From contig NZ_CP107928.1 of NCBI RefSeq assembly GCF_036030735.1, positions 8,928,001 through 8,992,000 of the forward strand: DNA of 64,000 bases. Direction: 5' to 3'. This stretch comes from Streptomyces sp. NBC_00425 (GTDB lineage: Bacteria > Actinomycetota > Actinomycetes > Streptomycetales > Streptomycetaceae). The position numbers and the translations under genes are program-made. Positions 11,670-26,517 of the stretch are shown piece by piece (the first letter of the stretch is position 1; each line of letters begins with the position of its first letter). The notes beneath the pieces were generated by a model. The model made no database searches, was not told the origin of the DNA, and saw only the letters and a program-made list of their open reading frames with translations.

Positions 11670-13574
11670 TCACCGGAAGACGTCGTCCGCGTCGTCCCAG
11701 CTCAGGACCTCCTCCTGCGGGCTCTGCCGGGGCAGCCGGGCCCGCGCCTGGTACATCGCCTCGATCTCCGCCGCGTAGTGCGCCACGATCGAGTCGCGGC
11801 GCAGTTTCATCGAGGGCGTCAGCAGCCCGTTGGCCTGGTCGAACGCCTGCGGCAGTATGCGGAACGCCCGGATCGACTCCGAGCGCGACACCGAGCTGTT
11901 GGCGGCCGCCACGGCCCGTCCGATCTCCTCGCGCAGGGCGTTCTCCTCGCGCGCCTCCCGGCTCTGCGGGTCGCCGTGCAGCGCCAGACTTCCCCGCCAG
12001 TGCGCCAGGAAATCCGGGTCCAGCGTGATCAGTGCGCCCACGCAGGGCCGGTTGTCGCCCACCACCACGGCCTGGTGGACCAGGGGATGCATGCGCAGCC
12101 GCTGCTCGAGCGCCGTCGGCGCCACGCTTTTGCCGCTGCTGGTGATGATGACGTCCTTCTTGCGGCCGGTGATCGTGAGGTAGCCGTCGGAGTCCAGGAA
12201 ACCGAGGTCGCCGGTGGCCAGCCAGCCGCCCGCCAGGGCGGCCCGCGTCGCGGCGTCGTCGTTGACGTAGCCCTGGAACACCGACGGGCCGCGCACCAGG
12301 ATCTCCCCGTCGTTCGCCACCCGGATGTCGACGCCCGGCAGGGGCTGTCCGACGGTGCCCGACTTCTCCCGGCCGAGCGGCTGCATGGTGATCCCGCCGG
12401 CGGTCTCCGTCAGGCCGTACCCGTCGTGCACATAGATGCCGATGCCCTCGTAGAACAGGGACAGGTCCCGGTGCAGCGGGGAGCCGCCCGACGTGCCGCG
12501 GTGGACCCGGCCGCCGAGCGCGGCCCGGAGTCTGCGGTACACCGTCCGTTCGAACAGGGCGTGCTGGAGCCGCAGGTCGAGGCCGGGCCCGGAGCCGCGG
12601 CCCAGCCGCTGCCGTTCGACGGCGGCCGCGAAGTCGCGGGCCGTCTCCGCCGCCCGTTCGAACAGGGCGCCGCGCCCCGCCTCCTGGGCCGCCCGCAGGA
12701 AGTTCTTGTAGATCTTCTCGAACACCGAGGGGACGGCGTACAGATACGTCGGCCTGAAGGTGCGCAGCGACTCCGCGAGCGCGTCCGCGCCTATGTCGGG
12801 CTGGTGGCCCATCACGATGCCGCCGCGCAGGCACAGCCCCTGGATCATCAGCCCGTACACGTGGGAGAACGGCAGGAAGGCGAGCACGCTGGCCTGCCGG
12901 CCCGCGGGCGCGGCGGTGTGCCCCCAGCCGTCCAGCAGGGTGTCACAGGGGCTGGCCAGGCTGCGGTGGCTCAGCGCGCAGCCCAGCGCCCGGCCCGAGG
13001 TGCCGGAGGTGTAGGCGATCACCGCGGTCGAGTCGGGCAGCACGATCCTGCGCAGCGAGTTCACCGTGGTGATGGACACCCGCTCGCCGCGCCGGGTGAG
13101 CTCGTCGAGGGCTCCGGCGTCCAACTGCCACACGTGCCGCAACGCCGGCAGGGCCGCGCACACCGATCCGACGGTCATCACGCTCTGTTCGTCCTCGACG
13201 ACCACGCCGACGCAGTCGGCGTCCCGCAGGATCCACTCGACCTGCTCGCGCGAGGACGTCGGATAGACGGGGACGACCTCGGCGCCCACCGCCCACAGGG
13301 CGTGGCACAGCACGGTCCACTCGTACCGGGTGCGCGCCATGATCGCGACGCGGTGCCCGGGGGAGATGCCGGACGCCACGAACCCCTTCGCGAGATCCAC
13401 CACCTCGTCCCGCAGCTCGACGGCGGTGACCTCCTCCCAGGCGTCGAGGGCCGGGTCCGCACGGCGGGAGAGCACCGCGAGTGTCGGAGTACGGGCGGCG
13501 GTGTCGAAGACGGTGTCGGCGAGGCCCCCGGTCAGGGGCGGGGCGGCTGGGGGAGCGAGAGCGAAGTCGCGCAT
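11670..13574 (-). CDS. AMP-dependent ligase, long-chain fatty acyl-CoA synthetase type, with altered P-loop
   Basis: A 634-residue ANL-superfamily enzyme of FadD15-like length. It would activate a carboxylic acid with ATP and transfer it to CoA. The adenylation core motifs are present: DGYGLTETAGG, GWLATGDLGFLDSDGYLTI and GRKKDVIITSSGKSVAP. The C-terminal catalytic Lys region LTPSMKLRRDSI is intact. The phosphate-binding loop is unusual: YTSGTSGRALG at residues 188-198, where Pro-Lys-Gly is normally found, so the conserved Lys is Leu197. The enzyme may have reduced or altered adenylation activity. The ATG at 13574 is used. It is a single gene with 200 bp upstream. Confidence 0.9.
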   Translation of the reverse strand: MRDFALAPPAAPPLTGGLADTVFDTAARTPTLAVLSRRADPALDAWEEVTAVELRDEVVDLAKGFVASGISPGHRVAIMARTRYEWTVLCHALWAVGAEVVPVYPTSSREQVEWILRDADCVGVVVEDEQSVMTVGSVCAALPALRHVWQLDAGALDELTRRGERVSITTVNSLRRIVLPDSTAVIAYTSGTSGRALGCALSHRSLASPCDTLLDGWGHTAAPAGRQASVLAFLPFSHVYGLMIQGLCLRGGIVMGHQPDIGADALAESLRTFRPTYLYAVPSVFEKIYKNFLRAAQEAGRGALFERAAETARDFAAAVERQRLGRGSGPGLDLRLQHALFERTVYRRLRAALGGRVHRGTSGGSPLHRDLSLFYEGIGIYVHDGYGLTETAGGITMQPLGREKSGTVGQPLPGVDIRVANDGEILVRGPSVFQGYVNDDAATRAALAGGWLATGDLGFLDSDGYLTITGRKKDVIITSSGKSVAPTALEQRLRMHPLVHQAVVVGDNRPCVGALITLDPDFLAHWRGSLALHGDPQSREAREENALREEIGRAVAAANSSVSRSESIRAFRILPQAFDQANGLLTPSMKLRRDSIVAHYAAEIEAMYQARARLPRQSPQEEVLSWDDADDVFR

Positions 13575-13775
13575 GCGCTGCTCCTGACGTGTACGGGCTG
13601 TGACTCCGCCGACGGGAACTGTTATCGACGGTGGTCGAATCTAGCCCAGGTGAGACCGCTTGTGGCCTGGAACGAATAAGTAATCCGCGTTGATGATCTC
13701 GACCTGTCGGTGCGCGGAGCGCCGGTCCGCACCGGCCGCCGGAGCCGCACCGTCCGGTTGCGCTCTCGGACGCCC

Positions 13776-14867
13776 TCAGGCCTGGGTGTGGCGCACGCAG
13801 GCGGCGACCACCTCGCGCAGACTGCCCGTGCGCTCCCACACCTCGCGCTGGACGTGCGCGCCGTTGCCCCGCCGCAGCAGCCCGGCGCACGAAGCGCGGG
13901 CCCGCTCCAGGTCCCCGGCGTCCGCCAGCGCGTCCTCCACGTGTTCCAGCAGGGCCCCGACGACCGTCTCGGCGGGAGCGCGCCGCATGGTCGCCGGATG
14001 CAGGAGGTCGCCCGTCAGCCCCGAGCGGGCCGCCCGCCAGCCGGCCATCCGCAGCAGGCTCACACTGTGGTCCACCGGCCCCCGGCCGGCCTCCAGGTCC
14101 CGGGCGGCCGTCTCGACGAGCCCGCGCACCAGCGTGGCGATCAGCACCGCGGTGTCCGCGTGCAGACAGACGTCCGACACGCGCACCTCCACCGTCGGAT
14201 AACGCGCCGACAGCCGGGCGTCGAAATAGACCATGCCCTCGTCGAGGATCGTGCCCGTGGCCACCATGTCCGCCACCCGCCGGTGGTAGCGCTCCGCCGA
14301 ACCGAACAGCTCGGTCGGGCCGGCCGACGGCCAGCGCTGCCACACCCGGCTGCGATAGCTGCTGTATCCCGTCTCCCGGCCCTGCCAGAAGGGCGAGTTG
14401 GCGCTCAGTGCCATCAGCACCGACAGCCAGGGGCGGATGCGGTCGACGACCGCGACGCCCTCCTCGTCCGAGCCGACGGACACATGGACGTGGCAACCGC
14501 ACACCATCTGCTCCTGCGTGGCGATGCCGAACTGCTCCGCCATCCACTGGTAGCGCTCGTTCATGCTGATGGAAGGGCGCACCGGCAGCGGTGACGTGGC
14601 CAGCGCCGCCACCGCGCAGCCGGCCGCCCGGGCGTGCCGGGCCGCCTCCCCCCGTATCCGCACGATCTCCGCGCCGAGCTCGTCCATCCCCGACTGGGGA
14701 TGGGTGGCGAACTCGAGCATCTGGTTGTGCAGTTCCTTCTCGAAGACGTCGTCCTTGCCGTCCTCGCACCGCGCGGCGCGGGCGAGGACGGCGGCGGACA
14801 GTGCCTGCGGTTCGCCGGTCTCCGGGTCGACCAGGAGGAGTTCCTCCTCCACTCCCACGGTGCGCAC
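13776..14867 (-). CDS. YbdK-family carboxylate-amine ligase (glutamate-cysteine ligase 2 type)
   Basis: A 363-residue member of the GCS2/YbdK family. It starts with TVGVEEELLLVDPETG, the typical first strand with the GVEEE metal-binding acidic cluster. FEKELHNQMLEFAT, GCHVHVSV and the ANSPFWQGRETGYSSYRSR segment follow, as in glutamate-cysteine ligases. The family makes an amide bond between a carboxylate and an amine with ATP hydrolysis; E. coli YbdK has weak glutamate-cysteine ligase activity. The GTG start is assigned from the conserved N-terminus. It lies 58 bp downstream of glgB on the same strand, possibly as read-through; no metabolic link to glucan synthesis is evident. Confidence 0.85.
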   Translation of the reverse strand: MRTVGVEEELLLVDPETGEPQALSAAVLARAARCEDGKDDVFEKELHNQMLEFATHPQSGMDELGAEIVRIRGEAARHARAAGCAVAALATSPLPVRPSISMNERYQWMAEQFGIATQEQMVCGCHVHVSVGSDEEGVAVVDRIRPWLSVLMALSANSPFWQGRETGYSSYRSRVWQRWPSAGPTELFGSAERYHRRVADMVATGTILDEGMVYFDARLSARYPTVEVRVSDVCLHADTAVLIATLVRGLVETAARDLEAGRGPVDHSVSLLRMAGWRAARSGLTGDLLHPATMRRAPAETVVGALLEHVEDALADAGDLERARASCAGLLRRGNGAHVQREVWERTGSLREVVAACVRHTQA

Positions 14868-14925
14868 GCGACGTCAGCCCTTCTCTGGTGGGTGGTACGC
14901 ACCCGACTGCCCCGTCCGGCCCCCT

Positions 14926-17133
14926 TCACACGGACGACGGAGCCATCCAGACCGTCGCGAGCGGGGGCAACGTCAGCCTGAGCTCTCCGTCGCGCACGGC
15001 GACGGCACCGGGCAGGCCGACGACGCCGCTGCCGCCGTAGCGCTCGGCGTCGGTGTTGAGCACCTCACGCCAGGCCGGGACGCCGGCGGGGACCACGAGA
15101 CGGTAGTCGTGGCGCACCACCGGGGAGAAGTTGCTGACGGCCAGGAGCGGCGCACCGTGCGCGTCGTGCCGCAGGAACGCGAAGACGTTGTCCTCCGCGG
15201 CGTCCCCCAGCACCCACCGGAAGCCGGCGGGGTCGGTGTCGCGCTCCCAGAGGGCGGGAGTGGCCCGGTACACGGAGTTGAGGTCGCGGACCAGGTCCTG
15301 CACGCCCCGGTGGTCGCCCGCCGACGCGTACCCGGCGTCGAGCAGCCACCACTCGGGGCCGTGCGCCTCGGACCACTCGGCGCCCTGCGCGAACTCCTGC
15401 CCCATGAAGAGGAGTTGCTTGCCCGGATGCGCCCACATGAAGCCCAGGTAGGCACGGTGGTTGGCGCGCCGCTGCCACCAGTCGCCCGGCATCTTGGAGA
15501 CCAGTGCCTGCTTGCCGTGCACCACCTCGTCGTGCGAGATGGGCAGCACGTAGTTCTCGCTGTAGGCGTACACCATCGAGAAGGTCATCTCGTTGTGGTG
15601 GTACTTGCGGTGCACCGGCTCCTTGCCGATGTACTGCAGCGAGTCGTGCATCCAGCCCATGTTCCACTTCAGCCCGAAGCCCAGGCCTGCGCTGTCCGTC
15701 GGCCGGGTCACGCCGTCCCAGGCGGTGGACTCCTCGGCGATCGTCACGACGCCCGGGTTGCGGCGGTACACCGTCGCGTTCATCTCCTGCAGGAACGCCA
15801 TGGCGGCCAGGTCCTCGCGGCCGCCGAACACGTTCGGCGTCCACTGTCCGGAGTCGCGCGAGTAGTCCAGGTAGAGCATGGAGGCGACGGCGTCCACCCG
15901 CAGGCCGTCGACGTGGAACTCCTCGCACCAGTAGGTGGCGTTCGCCACCAGGAAGTTGCGCACCTCGGTCCGGCCGAAGTCGAACTCGTAAGTCCCCCAG
16001 TCCGGATGCTCGGCCCGACGGGAGTCGCCGGGCTCGTACAGCGGCTCCCCGTCGAAGCGGCCGAGCGCCCAGTCGTCCTTGGGGAAGTGCGCGGGCACCC
16101 AGTCCACGATCACGCCGATGCCGGCCCGGTGCAGCGCGTCCACCAGGTACTTGAAGTCGTCCGGCGTGCCGAGCCGGGCGGTCGGCGCGTAGAAGCCGGT
16201 GACCTGGTAACCCCAGGAACCCGAGAACGGATGCTGCGCGACGGGCATCAGCTCCACATGCGTGAAGCCCAGGTCGCGGACATACGCGGGCAGCTCCCGC
16301 GCCAGCTCCCGGTACGTCAGGCCCGGCCGCCAGGACGGCAGATGGACCTCGTACACGGAGAACGGGGCGACGTGCACGGGAACGTCGCCCCGGTGCGCCA
16401 TCCACTCCTCGTCCGACCACTCGTAGTGCGAGGTGTGCACGATCGACGCGGTGTCCGGCGGCACCTCGGCACGCCGGGCCATCGGGTCCGCCTTGAGGAA
16501 CCGGTCGCCGTGGCGCGAGGTGATCTCGAACTTGTACCGGGCGCCCTCACCGATCCCCGGCAGGAACAGCTCCCACACCCCGGACGAGCCGAGGGACCGC
16601 ATGGGGAAGGCCGTCCCGTCCCAGAAGCAGAAGTCCCCGGCGATCCGCACCCCCTGCGCGTTGGGCGCCCATACGGTGAACCGGGTCCCGAGCACACCCT
16701 CGTGGGCCATCGGCTCGGCGCCGAGCGCCTTCCACAGCTCCTCGTGCCGCCCCTCCCGGATCAGATGCAGATCGAGATCGCCCAGGGCCGGCAGGAACCG
16801 GTACGGATCGTCCACCTTGTGCTCGGCGCCCTCGTACGACACCAGCAGCGTGTACGCGGGCACGGCGTCGAGCGGCAGCACGACCGCGAAGAGGCCGTCG
16901 CCCTCCGAGACCAGCGGGGTGGGATCACCGTCGATCACCACGCTCACGGCGTCGGCGAAGGGCCGCAGCGCCCGGAACAGGACCCCGCCCGGCACCTGGC
17001 GCGCGCCGAGCAGCGCGTGCGGATCGTGGTGAGCGCCACAGAGCAGCCGTCCGCGGTCGCCCGCGTCGAGCGCGGGCGCCGTACGCGGGCGGGGACCGGC
17101 CGACTCGGGCGGAGAGGTGTCACGCAGGGCCAC
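14926..17133 (-). CDS. glgB: 1,4-alpha-glucan branching enzyme
   Basis: A 735-residue GH13 branching enzyme that moves alpha-1,4 chains to alpha-1,6 branch points. Two N-terminal CBM48/beta-sandwich segments (residues about 25-120 and 140-240) precede the barrel. Catalytic motifs are [18 protein letters not shown] (nucleophile Asp), TIAEESTAW (acid/base Glu) and [12 protein letters not shown] (transition-state Asp). The GTG at 17133 has GGAGG 9 nt upstream, and the gene begins 5 bp after the maltokinase stop. As last gene of glgE-treS-mak-glgB it branches the linear glucan extended by GlgE. Length matches Streptomyces GlgB enzymes. Confidence 0.97.
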   Translation of the reverse strand: MALRDTSPPESAGPRPRTAPALDAGDRGRLLCGAHHDPHALLGARQVPGGVLFRALRPFADAVSVVIDGDPTPLVSEGDGLFAVVLPLDAVPAYTLLVSYEGAEHKVDDPYRFLPALGDLDLHLIREGRHEELWKALGAEPMAHEGVLGTRFTVWAPNAQGVRIAGDFCFWDGTAFPMRSLGSSGVWELFLPGIGEGARYKFEITSRHGDRFLKADPMARRAEVPPDTASIVHTSHYEWSDEEWMAHRGDVPVHVAPFSVYEVHLPSWRPGLTYRELARELPAYVRDLGFTHVELMPVAQHPFSGSWGYQVTGFYAPTARLGTPDDFKYLVDALHRAGIGVIVDWVPAHFPKDDWALGRFDGEPLYEPGDSRRAEHPDWGTYEFDFGRTEVRNFLVANATYWCEEFHVDGLRVDAVASMLYLDYSRDSGQWTPNVFGGREDLAAMAFLQEMNATVYRRNPGVVTIAEESTAWDGVTRPTDSAGLGFGLKWNMGWMHDSLQYIGKEPVHRKYHHNEMTFSMVYAYSENYVLPISHDEVVHGKQALVSKMPGDWWQRRANHRAYLGFMWAHPGKQLLFMGQEFAQGAEWSEAHGPEWWLLDAGYASAGDHRGVQDLVRDLNSVYRATPALWERDTDPAGFRWVLGDAAEDNVFAFLRHDAHGAPLLAVSNFSPVVRHDYRLVVPAGVPAWREVLNTDAERYGGSGVVGLPGAVAVRDGELRLTLPPLATVWMAPSSV

Positions 17134-17138
17134 AGGGG

Positions 17139-18509
17139 TCAGCCTCCTCGGACGGCGAGTCGTTCGATCGCCGCCATGGGTACGGGCAGCCAGTCGGGAC
17201 GGTTACGGGCCTCGTACAGCACTTCGTACACGGCTCGGTCCGTCTCGTAGGCACGCAGCAGGGCATGTTTCTTACGGGGGTCCCAGCCCGCGCGGGCCGC
17301 ATAGCCCGCGCAGTAGGCCTCCCGGCAACGCCGGGCCCACTCCGGCCGCCACGGGCGGCGCTGGCGGGCGGCGTAGTCGAAGGAGCGCAGCATTCCGGCG
17401 ATGTCCCGGACCGGCGAGTGGGCGCTGCGCCGCTCGGCCAGCGGACGGGACGGCTCGCCCTCGAAGTCGATGACGAACCAGTCGCGTCCGGCGCGCAGGA
17501 CCTGTCCGAGGTGCAGGTCGCCGTGGATGCGCTGGGCGGGCGGCCCCGCGTCGCACGCCGAGAGGGCGCCGAACGCGGTGATGAGACCCGGCACGAACGG
17601 CCGCAGCGCCGGCACATGGTGCGCGGCCGCCTCCAGCCGCTCGGTCATCGCGGCCGCCGTGCGCCCGTCCTCTGCGTCCGGACCGGCCGGAAGGGCCGCG
17701 GCGAGCGCCAGATGGACGTCCGCCGTGGCCCGCCCCAGCTCCTCGGCCTCCGCCGTGAAGTCCTCGCCGCGGGAGAGCGCGCGCAGCGCCAGCGTCCAGC
17801 CGTCCGAGGCGTCGGGCAGGAACGGCTGCAGCACGCCGAGCGTCGCCTCCTGCGGATGGGTCGTCCGGAACCAGGCCACGGGGGCGGGCACCCGCCCGCA
17901 CCCCTGTCCGGCCAGCGCGACCGGCACCTCCAGATCGGGGTTCACCCCGGGCTGGATGCGCCGGAAGATCTTCAGGATGAACGCGTCCCCGTACACCAGG
18001 GAGGTGTTGGACTGCTCGGCCTCAAGCAGGCGCGGCGCGAGCCCCGGGGGAAGCGACACGGACGGGTCCGACTCGAACGACAACGGGCCGAGAGTGCCGG
18101 GATGCCGCATCCGCTCCAGGAGAAGATGCGCCGACCGCGGGTCCTGGAGCGCGTCATGGACGGTCAGCCCGGCCAGCGGCCCCTCCTCCACCCTGCCGAT
18201 CAGCGCCCGTCCCAGCCGCGGCGACAGATGCTCCTGGATGCCGAGGAGCAGCTGGTAGCAGTCGCCGGCCGGGGGGGTGCCCCCGGGGGTGGGGACGCCC
18301 GACTGGCCGGCGTGCACGAGCAGATGCAGACAGCCCGGGTACAGCTCGGTCATGGACAGCATGCGCAGGTCGGTGAGCGGGCGGTCCTTGCCGGCGAACC
18401 AGCGCTGCCGGGGCAGCCACTCGTGCAGCAGCGCGCCGAGCGGCCCCGCGGAACGGGTGCCGCTCGCGGTGTCCGGGCGCAGGGTTGCGGTCTTCGCGGT
18501 CTTCGTCAC
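17139..18509 (-). CDS. mak: Maltokinase
   Basis: A 456-residue kinase of the Mak/Pep2 family that phosphorylates maltose with ATP to give maltose-1-phosphate for GlgE. The N-terminal cap starts [18 protein letters not shown], diagnostic of Mak. The phosphotransferase fold includes [14 protein letters not shown] (catalytic loop) and [18 protein letters not shown] (metal-binding DFEGEP). In some actinobacteria Mak is fused to TreS; here it is separate, 28 bp after treS. The GTG start has an AAGGA site 10 nt upstream. It lies between treS and glgB in the operon. Confidence 0.95.
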   Translation of the reverse strand: MTKTAKTATLRPDTASGTRSAGPLGALLHEWLPRQRWFAGKDRPLTDLRMLSMTELYPGCLHLLVHAGQSGVPTPGGTPPAGDCYQLLLGIQEHLSPRLGRALIGRVEEGPLAGLTVHDALQDPRSAHLLLERMRHPGTLGPLSFESDPSVSLPPGLAPRLLEAEQSNTSLVYGDAFILKIFRRIQPGVNPDLEVPVALAGQGCGRVPAPVAWFRTTHPQEATLGVLQPFLPDASDGWTLALRALSRGEDFTAEAEELGRATADVHLALAAALPAGPDAEDGRTAAAMTERLEAAAHHVPALRPFVPGLITAFGALSACDAGPPAQRIHGDLHLGQVLRAGRDWFVIDFEGEPSRPLAERRSAHSPVRDIAGMLRSFDYAARQRRPWRPEWARRCREAYCAGYAARAGWDPRKKHALLRAYETDRAVYEVLYEARNRPDWLPVPMAAIERLAVRGG

Positions 18510-18537
18510 GGTGACCCATCCTTTCGTCGGCGCACGC

Positions 18538-20256
<1,719 letters not shown>

Positions 20257-20288
20257 GGCGGTCTGGGGCCTCCGATCGGCGGGGTGGG

Positions 20289-22244
20289 TCACCGGACGTG
20301 GAACACGTGGGCAGGGGTCCGACCGGGCTCCAGGCGCACGTAGTTCGTCCTGCCCCAGGCGTAGGTGTCACCGGTCAGTTCGTCGCGTACGGTCAGGGCC
20401 GCGTCGTGTTCCACGCCGAGTTGCGGCATGTCCAACGAGACCGTGGCCTCCTGGGTGTGGTGGGGGTCGAGGTTGACGACCACCAGAACCGTGTTCGATC
20501 CCTCGCGCTTGCTGTAGGCGATCACGGAGGGGTTGTCCGTGCCGTGGAACCGGAGGTTGCGCAGTCGGTGCAGGGCGGGGTTGGCGCGTCGGATGTCGTT
20601 GAGGCGGGTGATGAGGGGGGCGATGGTGCGGCCCTCGCGTTCGGCGGTGTCCCAGTCGCGGGGGGTGAGCTGGTATTTCTCGGAGTCGAGGTATTCCTCG
20701 CCGCCCTCGCGCAGGGGGGTGTTCTCGCAGAGTTCGTAGCCGCTGTAGATGCCCCAGGTGGGCGAGAGGGTGGCGGCGAGGACGGCGCGGGCCTCGAAGG
20801 CGGCCCGGCCGCCGTGCTGGAGGTGGGCGGGCAGGATGTCGGGGGTGTTGGCGAAGAAGTTGGGCCGCATGTACGAGGCGGCCTGCCCGGACAGCTCGGT
20901 GAGGTAGTCGGTCAGCTCGTCCTTGGTGGTACGCCAGGTGAAGTAGGTGTAGGACTGCTGGAAGCCGATCTGGGCGAGGGTGTGCATCATCGCGGGCCGG
21001 GTGAACGCCTCGGCCAGGAAGATCACGTCGGGGTCGGTGCGGTTGACCTCGGCGATGACGCGTTCCCAGAACACCACGGGTTTGGTGTGGGGGTTGTCGA
21101 CGCGGAAGATCCGCACGCCGTGGCCGGTCCAGTGCCGCAGCAGGCGCACGGTCTCGGCGATGAGGCCCTTCATGTCGGCGTCGAAGGCGACGGGGTAGAT
21201 GTCCTGGTACTTCTTCGGCGGGTTCTCGGCGTGGGCGATGGTGCCGTCGGGGCGGTGGTGGAACCACTCGGGGTGTTTGTGGACCCAGGGGTGGTCGGGG
21301 GAGCACTGCAGGGCGAAGTCGAGGGCGATCTCCAGGCCGAGGGAGCGGGCCCGCTCCACGAACCAGGTGAAGTCCTCCAGGGTGCCCAGTGCGGGGTGGA
21401 CGGCGTCGTGGCCGCCTTCGGGGGAGCCGATCGCCCAGGGCACGCCGACGTCGTCGGGCCGTGGGTCGAGGGTGTTGTTGCGGCCTTTGCGGAAGGTGGC
21501 GCCGATGGGGTGGATCGGGGGGAGGTAGACGACGTCGAAGCCCATCGCGGCGATCGCGGGGAGTCTGCGGGCGGCGGTGCGGAAGGTGCCGTGCGGCTGC
21601 TGCGGGGTGCCCTCGGAGCGGGGGAAGAACTCGTACCAGGAGCCGTACAGGGCCCGTTCGCGTTCCACCAGCAGGGGCAGCGCTTCCGACGCGGTCACCA
21701 GCTCCCGCAGCGGAAACCGCGCCAGCACGGCGTCCACCTCCGGCGTCAACGCCGCGGCATGGCGCTCGGCCACCGAGGCCGAGTCGTCGAGCAGCTTCTT
21801 CGCCGTCTCCCGCAGCAGGGTGCGCTGCGGACCGCGCGGGGCCCGGGCGGCCGCCTTCTCGTGGAGCAGGCCGCCCTCCTCCAGGACCAGCCCCGGGTCG
21901 ATCCCCGCCGGGATCTTGATCTCGGCGGCGCGGCGCCAGGTGGTGATCGGGTCGCTCCAGGCCTCGACGGTGAAGGTCCAGCGGCCCATCGCCTCCAGGG
22001 TCACGTCCGCGCCCCAGCGGTCGCTGCCGGGGGCGAGCTCCCGCATCGGAGTCCAGGACCCACGACCGCCCTCCGGGCTCTTGAGGACCACGTTGGCGCC
22101 GATGGCGTCGTGACCCTCGCGGAACACCGTCGCGGAGATCCGCACCGTCTCACCGACCACGGCTTTCGCCGGCCGTCTGCCGCACTCCACACGCGGTTCG
22201 ACGTCCCGCACCGGGATCCGGCCGATCGCCCTGGTGGACTTCAC
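20289..22244 (-). CDS. glgE: Alpha-1,4-glucan:maltose-1-phosphate maltosyltransferase
   Basis: A 651-residue GH13_3 enzyme that elongates alpha-1,4-glucan with maltosyl units from maltose-1-phosphate. The beta-sandwich N-domain (about 1-200) starts [21 protein letters not shown]. Catalytic residues are recognisable by alignment with the characterised S. coelicolor enzyme: Asp383 in [11 protein letters not shown] and Glu412 in FLAEAFTRP, with the same 29-residue spacing as D394/E423 there. The GTG at 22244 has AGCGGAGG 9 nt upstream; the frame continues upstream without coding character. It is the first gene of glgE-treS-mak-glgB, the complete set for converting trehalose into branched glucan. 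Confidence 0.97.
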   Translation of the reverse strand: MKSTRAIGRIPVRDVEPRVECGRRPAKAVVGETVRISATVFREGHDAIGANVVLKSPEGGRGSWTPMRELAPGSDRWGADVTLEAMGRWTFTVEAWSDPITTWRRAAEIKIPAGIDPGLVLEEGGLLHEKAAARAPRGPQRTLLRETAKKLLDDSASVAERHAAALTPEVDAVLARFPLRELVTASEALPLLVERERALYGSWYEFFPRSEGTPQQPHGTFRTAARRLPAIAAMGFDVVYLPPIHPIGATFRKGRNNTLDPRPDDVGVPWAIGSPEGGHDAVHPALGTLEDFTWFVERARSLGLEIALDFALQCSPDHPWVHKHPEWFHHRPDGTIAHAENPPKKYQDIYPVAFDADMKGLIAETVRLLRHWTGHGVRIFRVDNPHTKPVVFWERVIAEVNRTDPDVIFLAEAFTRPAMMHTLAQIGFQQSYTYFTWRTTKDELTDYLTELSGQAASYMRPNFFANTPDILPAHLQHGGRAAFEARAVLAATLSPTWGIYSGYELCENTPLREGGEEYLDSEKYQLTPRDWDTAEREGRTIAPLITRLNDIRRANPALHRLRNLRFHGTDNPSVIAYSKREGSNTVLVVVNLDPHHTQEATVSLDMPQLGVEHDAALTVRDELTGDTYAWGRTNYVRLEPGRTPAHVFHVR

Positions 22245-22318
22245 CTCTGTACCTCCGCTGACTGAAAATGGCTTTGCCCGCCCGGTGTTGGGCGAGGGAC
22301 CTGCACCGCCGCGGGCGG

Positions 22319-22618
22319 CTACGTCTCCGCGGGCAGGCAGGGGAGGGGACGCGTCACGGTGAGCCGTGCGGCGCCGTTCCTCAGGTTCGCGCCCCGGCGC
22401 TCGCGGTGGCGGGCGGCCGTGCCGGCGCGCAGGTACTGCTCCGCGGCGTCCGCGGCCTCCCGGGCGCACCGCTTGCCCATCAGCACGCACAGCGTGTACC
22501 CGCAGTCCTCGAAGGCGGCCCGCGCCGTGCGGTCCTCGGGATGCGCGAGCATGGCCCGCTCCCAGGACCGGAAACTGCGCAGGGTTCTGGCGACTTCGGT
22601 CTTCGCTGGTTGCAGCAT
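22319..22618 (-). CDS. Small DUF5133-like protein
   Basis: A 99-residue protein starting MLQPAKTEVARTLRSF. It carries the pattern ARAAFEDCGYTLCVLMGKRCAREAADA (given here in motif form: YTLCV and AREAADAAEQYL), which resembles the Streptomyces DUF5133 family. The function is unknown. The ATG at 22618 has GGAAGG 9 nt upstream. It lies upstream of glgE on the same strand (74 bp) and diverges from the ATP-binding protein gene at 22908. The C-terminal 25 residues are basic and look disordered. Confidence 0.65.
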   Translation of the reverse strand: MLQPAKTEVARTLRSFRSWERAMLAHPEDRTARAAFEDCGYTLCVLMGKRCAREAADAAEQYLRAGTAARHRERRGANLRNGAARLTVTRPLPCLPAET

Positions 22619-22907
22619 CGCGCTGTTCACCTTCCGGGAGTTCACGAGGTACGCCGCTCGAGACGAGCGGGTCGGCCCTTTCCGCAGAGGTGCGAAAACG
22701 TCCAACCTCCCGAGGCCTTCACTTATGGTGCACGGCGCATCACCCAACGTCCTGTTGGATCTTGATTGTGGTGTGCTCGTGTTGCACGAATGGCGTAGCA
22801 GTCCCACTGTGGTTGTGACTCTGAAGCGATTACCGCTCACGCTTCGTGTCGGTGGCCCGCCCGTCGGGCCGGCAGAAGCGGAGCCTCGCCGGTGAGGAGC
22901 GAACGAG

Positions 22908-23416
22908 ATGAAGACCGCAGTCCCCTGCTACTACCACCTCGATGTGGACGTCAGCCCGGAACGCGTAGGACAGGTCAGGCGCATCCTGGCCGCACACCTG
23001 AACCACTGGGACCTCCAGACGCTCGTCGAGCCCGTCTGCCGCGGCGCAGGGATGCTGCTCGAGGCCATCGACGAGCACGCCACGGACAAGCACACGTCGA
23101 TCGAGATGTGGTGGAACGGCCAGCATCTGATCACGGCCCTCGGGGGCGACGACCGTCATCTGCGCCCCGATCAGCACCTGCGGGCCTGTCTGGAGCGCAT
23201 CGCCGCGATGAGCGACGGCTGGGGCTGCTGCTCCACCGGCACCGGCAGCAAGGTCATCTGGTTCTCCCAGCGGGCCCGCTCGGGCGAGCGCAAGCCGCTG
23301 GTGCCGACCGCGCCGGCGCCGAACCTGCGCGAAGGGCGCACGGTGCCCCGCGCGCTGCCGGTGGCCGTCGTGGCCGCCCCGGCCGCCGAGGAAGCGCGCG
23401 TTCTGGTGGGGGCCCG

Positions 23417-23420
<4 letters not shown>
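22908..23420 (+). CDS. ATP-binding (HATPase-like) regulatory protein next to glgX
   Basis: A 170-residue protein. MKTAVPCYYHLDVDVSPERV begins a GHKL-like small ATPase of a type common near developmental and glycogen genes in Streptomyces. The N-box region is LVEPVCRGAGMLLEAIDEHA, and the C-terminal G2-like segment is DGWGCCSTGTGSKVIWF. The Asn of the canonical N box is not obvious, so ATP binding is uncertain. It overlaps glgX by 4 bp (ATGA), which couples their translation and suggests it regulates, or is made in fixed ratio with, the debranching enzyme. The ATG at 22908 follows a GAGGAG-type site. Confidence 0.75.
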
Positions 23421-25570
<2,150 letters not shown>

Positions 25571-25595
25571 CGGGCCCCCTCGGGACGGGTGGGGC

Positions 25596-26399
25596 TCAGC
25601 GTTCGCGGCGCGAAGTGACCGTGAACTGGGCCCCGTCCGGGTCCCGCAACACCGCTTCGTCGGCGTTCTCGAGCAGGACCGAGCCGCCGTGCTTCTCCGC
25701 GGCGCGCGCGCAGGCCGGCACGTCCGCCACGGCGAAGTGGACCTGCCAGTGCGGGCGGATCGTCGGGTCCGGCGCCGCCTCCAGGGCGCCGGACTCGATC
25801 CGGGCGACGACGTCGCCGCGGTTGCGCAGCCAGACCTCGCCGGACTCGTAGTGGACCTCGCAGGCGCCGGGGCGGTCGGTGGCCCAGTCGAGGATCTCGC
25901 CGTAGAAGATGGCGGAGTCGAAGGCGTCGCGCGTGTGCAGCCTGATGAAGGCGGGCGCCGCCTGCCGCCACGCCTCCCAGTTGCCGATCAGCTCGCCCTC
26001 CCAGATGCCGAAGGTGGCGCCGTCCCGGTCGGCCAGCAGCGCCGCCCGGCCCGGCGGGAGCGAGATGGGCCCCACGGCCACCGTGCCGCCCCGCTCACGG
26101 GCCCGGGAGGCGGCTTCGTCCGCGCTGGGCACCGCGAAGTACGGCGTCCACGCGACCGCCATCTGCCACATCGAGGCGACCGCCGCGATCCCCGCGACCG
26201 GCACGCCGCCGACCAGGGCGGTGCGGAAGTGGTCGCCCAGCGTGCCCCGGAGCCACTTCCAGCCCAGCACCGCGCTGTAGAACTCCTGGGTGGCCTCGAG
26301 GTCACGGCTGGTCAGGCTCACCCAGCAGGGCGCGCCGAACACGGAGTGCGTGGAGAGGGCTCCCCGGGCACCGGGGGAGGATGTCGGACGACGGTTCAT
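25596..26399 (-). CDS. VOC-superfamily (glyoxalase/bleomycin-resistance-like) protein, two repeats
   Basis: A 267-residue protein with two VOC modules, about 20-135 and 150-265. The first begins APCWVSLTSRDLEATQEFYSAVLGW; the second has FIRLHTRDAFDSAIFYGEILDW. Its end, LLENADEAVLRDPDGAQFTV, is the usual final strand of the fold. VOC proteins bind metal and small molecules; members act as lyases, dioxygenases or resistance proteins, and no substrate can be assigned. The ATG at 26399 is chosen by homology. It converges on glgX with 25 bp between stops and diverges from the ANTAR gene. Confidence 0.85.
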   Translation of the reverse strand: MNRRPTSSPGARGALSTHSVFGAPCWVSLTSRDLEATQEFYSAVLGWKWLRGTLGDHFRTALVGGVPVAGIAAVASMWQMAVAWTPYFAVPSADEAASRARERGGTVAVGPISLPPGRAALLADRDGATFGIWEGELIGNWEAWRQAAPAFIRLHTRDAFDSAIFYGEILDWATDRPGACEVHYESGEVWLRNRGDVVARIESGALEAAPDPTIRPHWQVHFAVADVPACARAAEKHGGSVLLENADEAVLRDPDGAQFTVTSRRER

Positions 26400-26517
26400 G
26401 GCGCTCGCGTTCCTGGTCTCTCGGCGGGCGGGTCTCCCGGCGGGCGGGATATGCCACCAGTGTCCGGCCGACCCGGCCCGGGCCGCCTGCCGAGCGGCCC
26501 GATGGCACGATGGGGTG

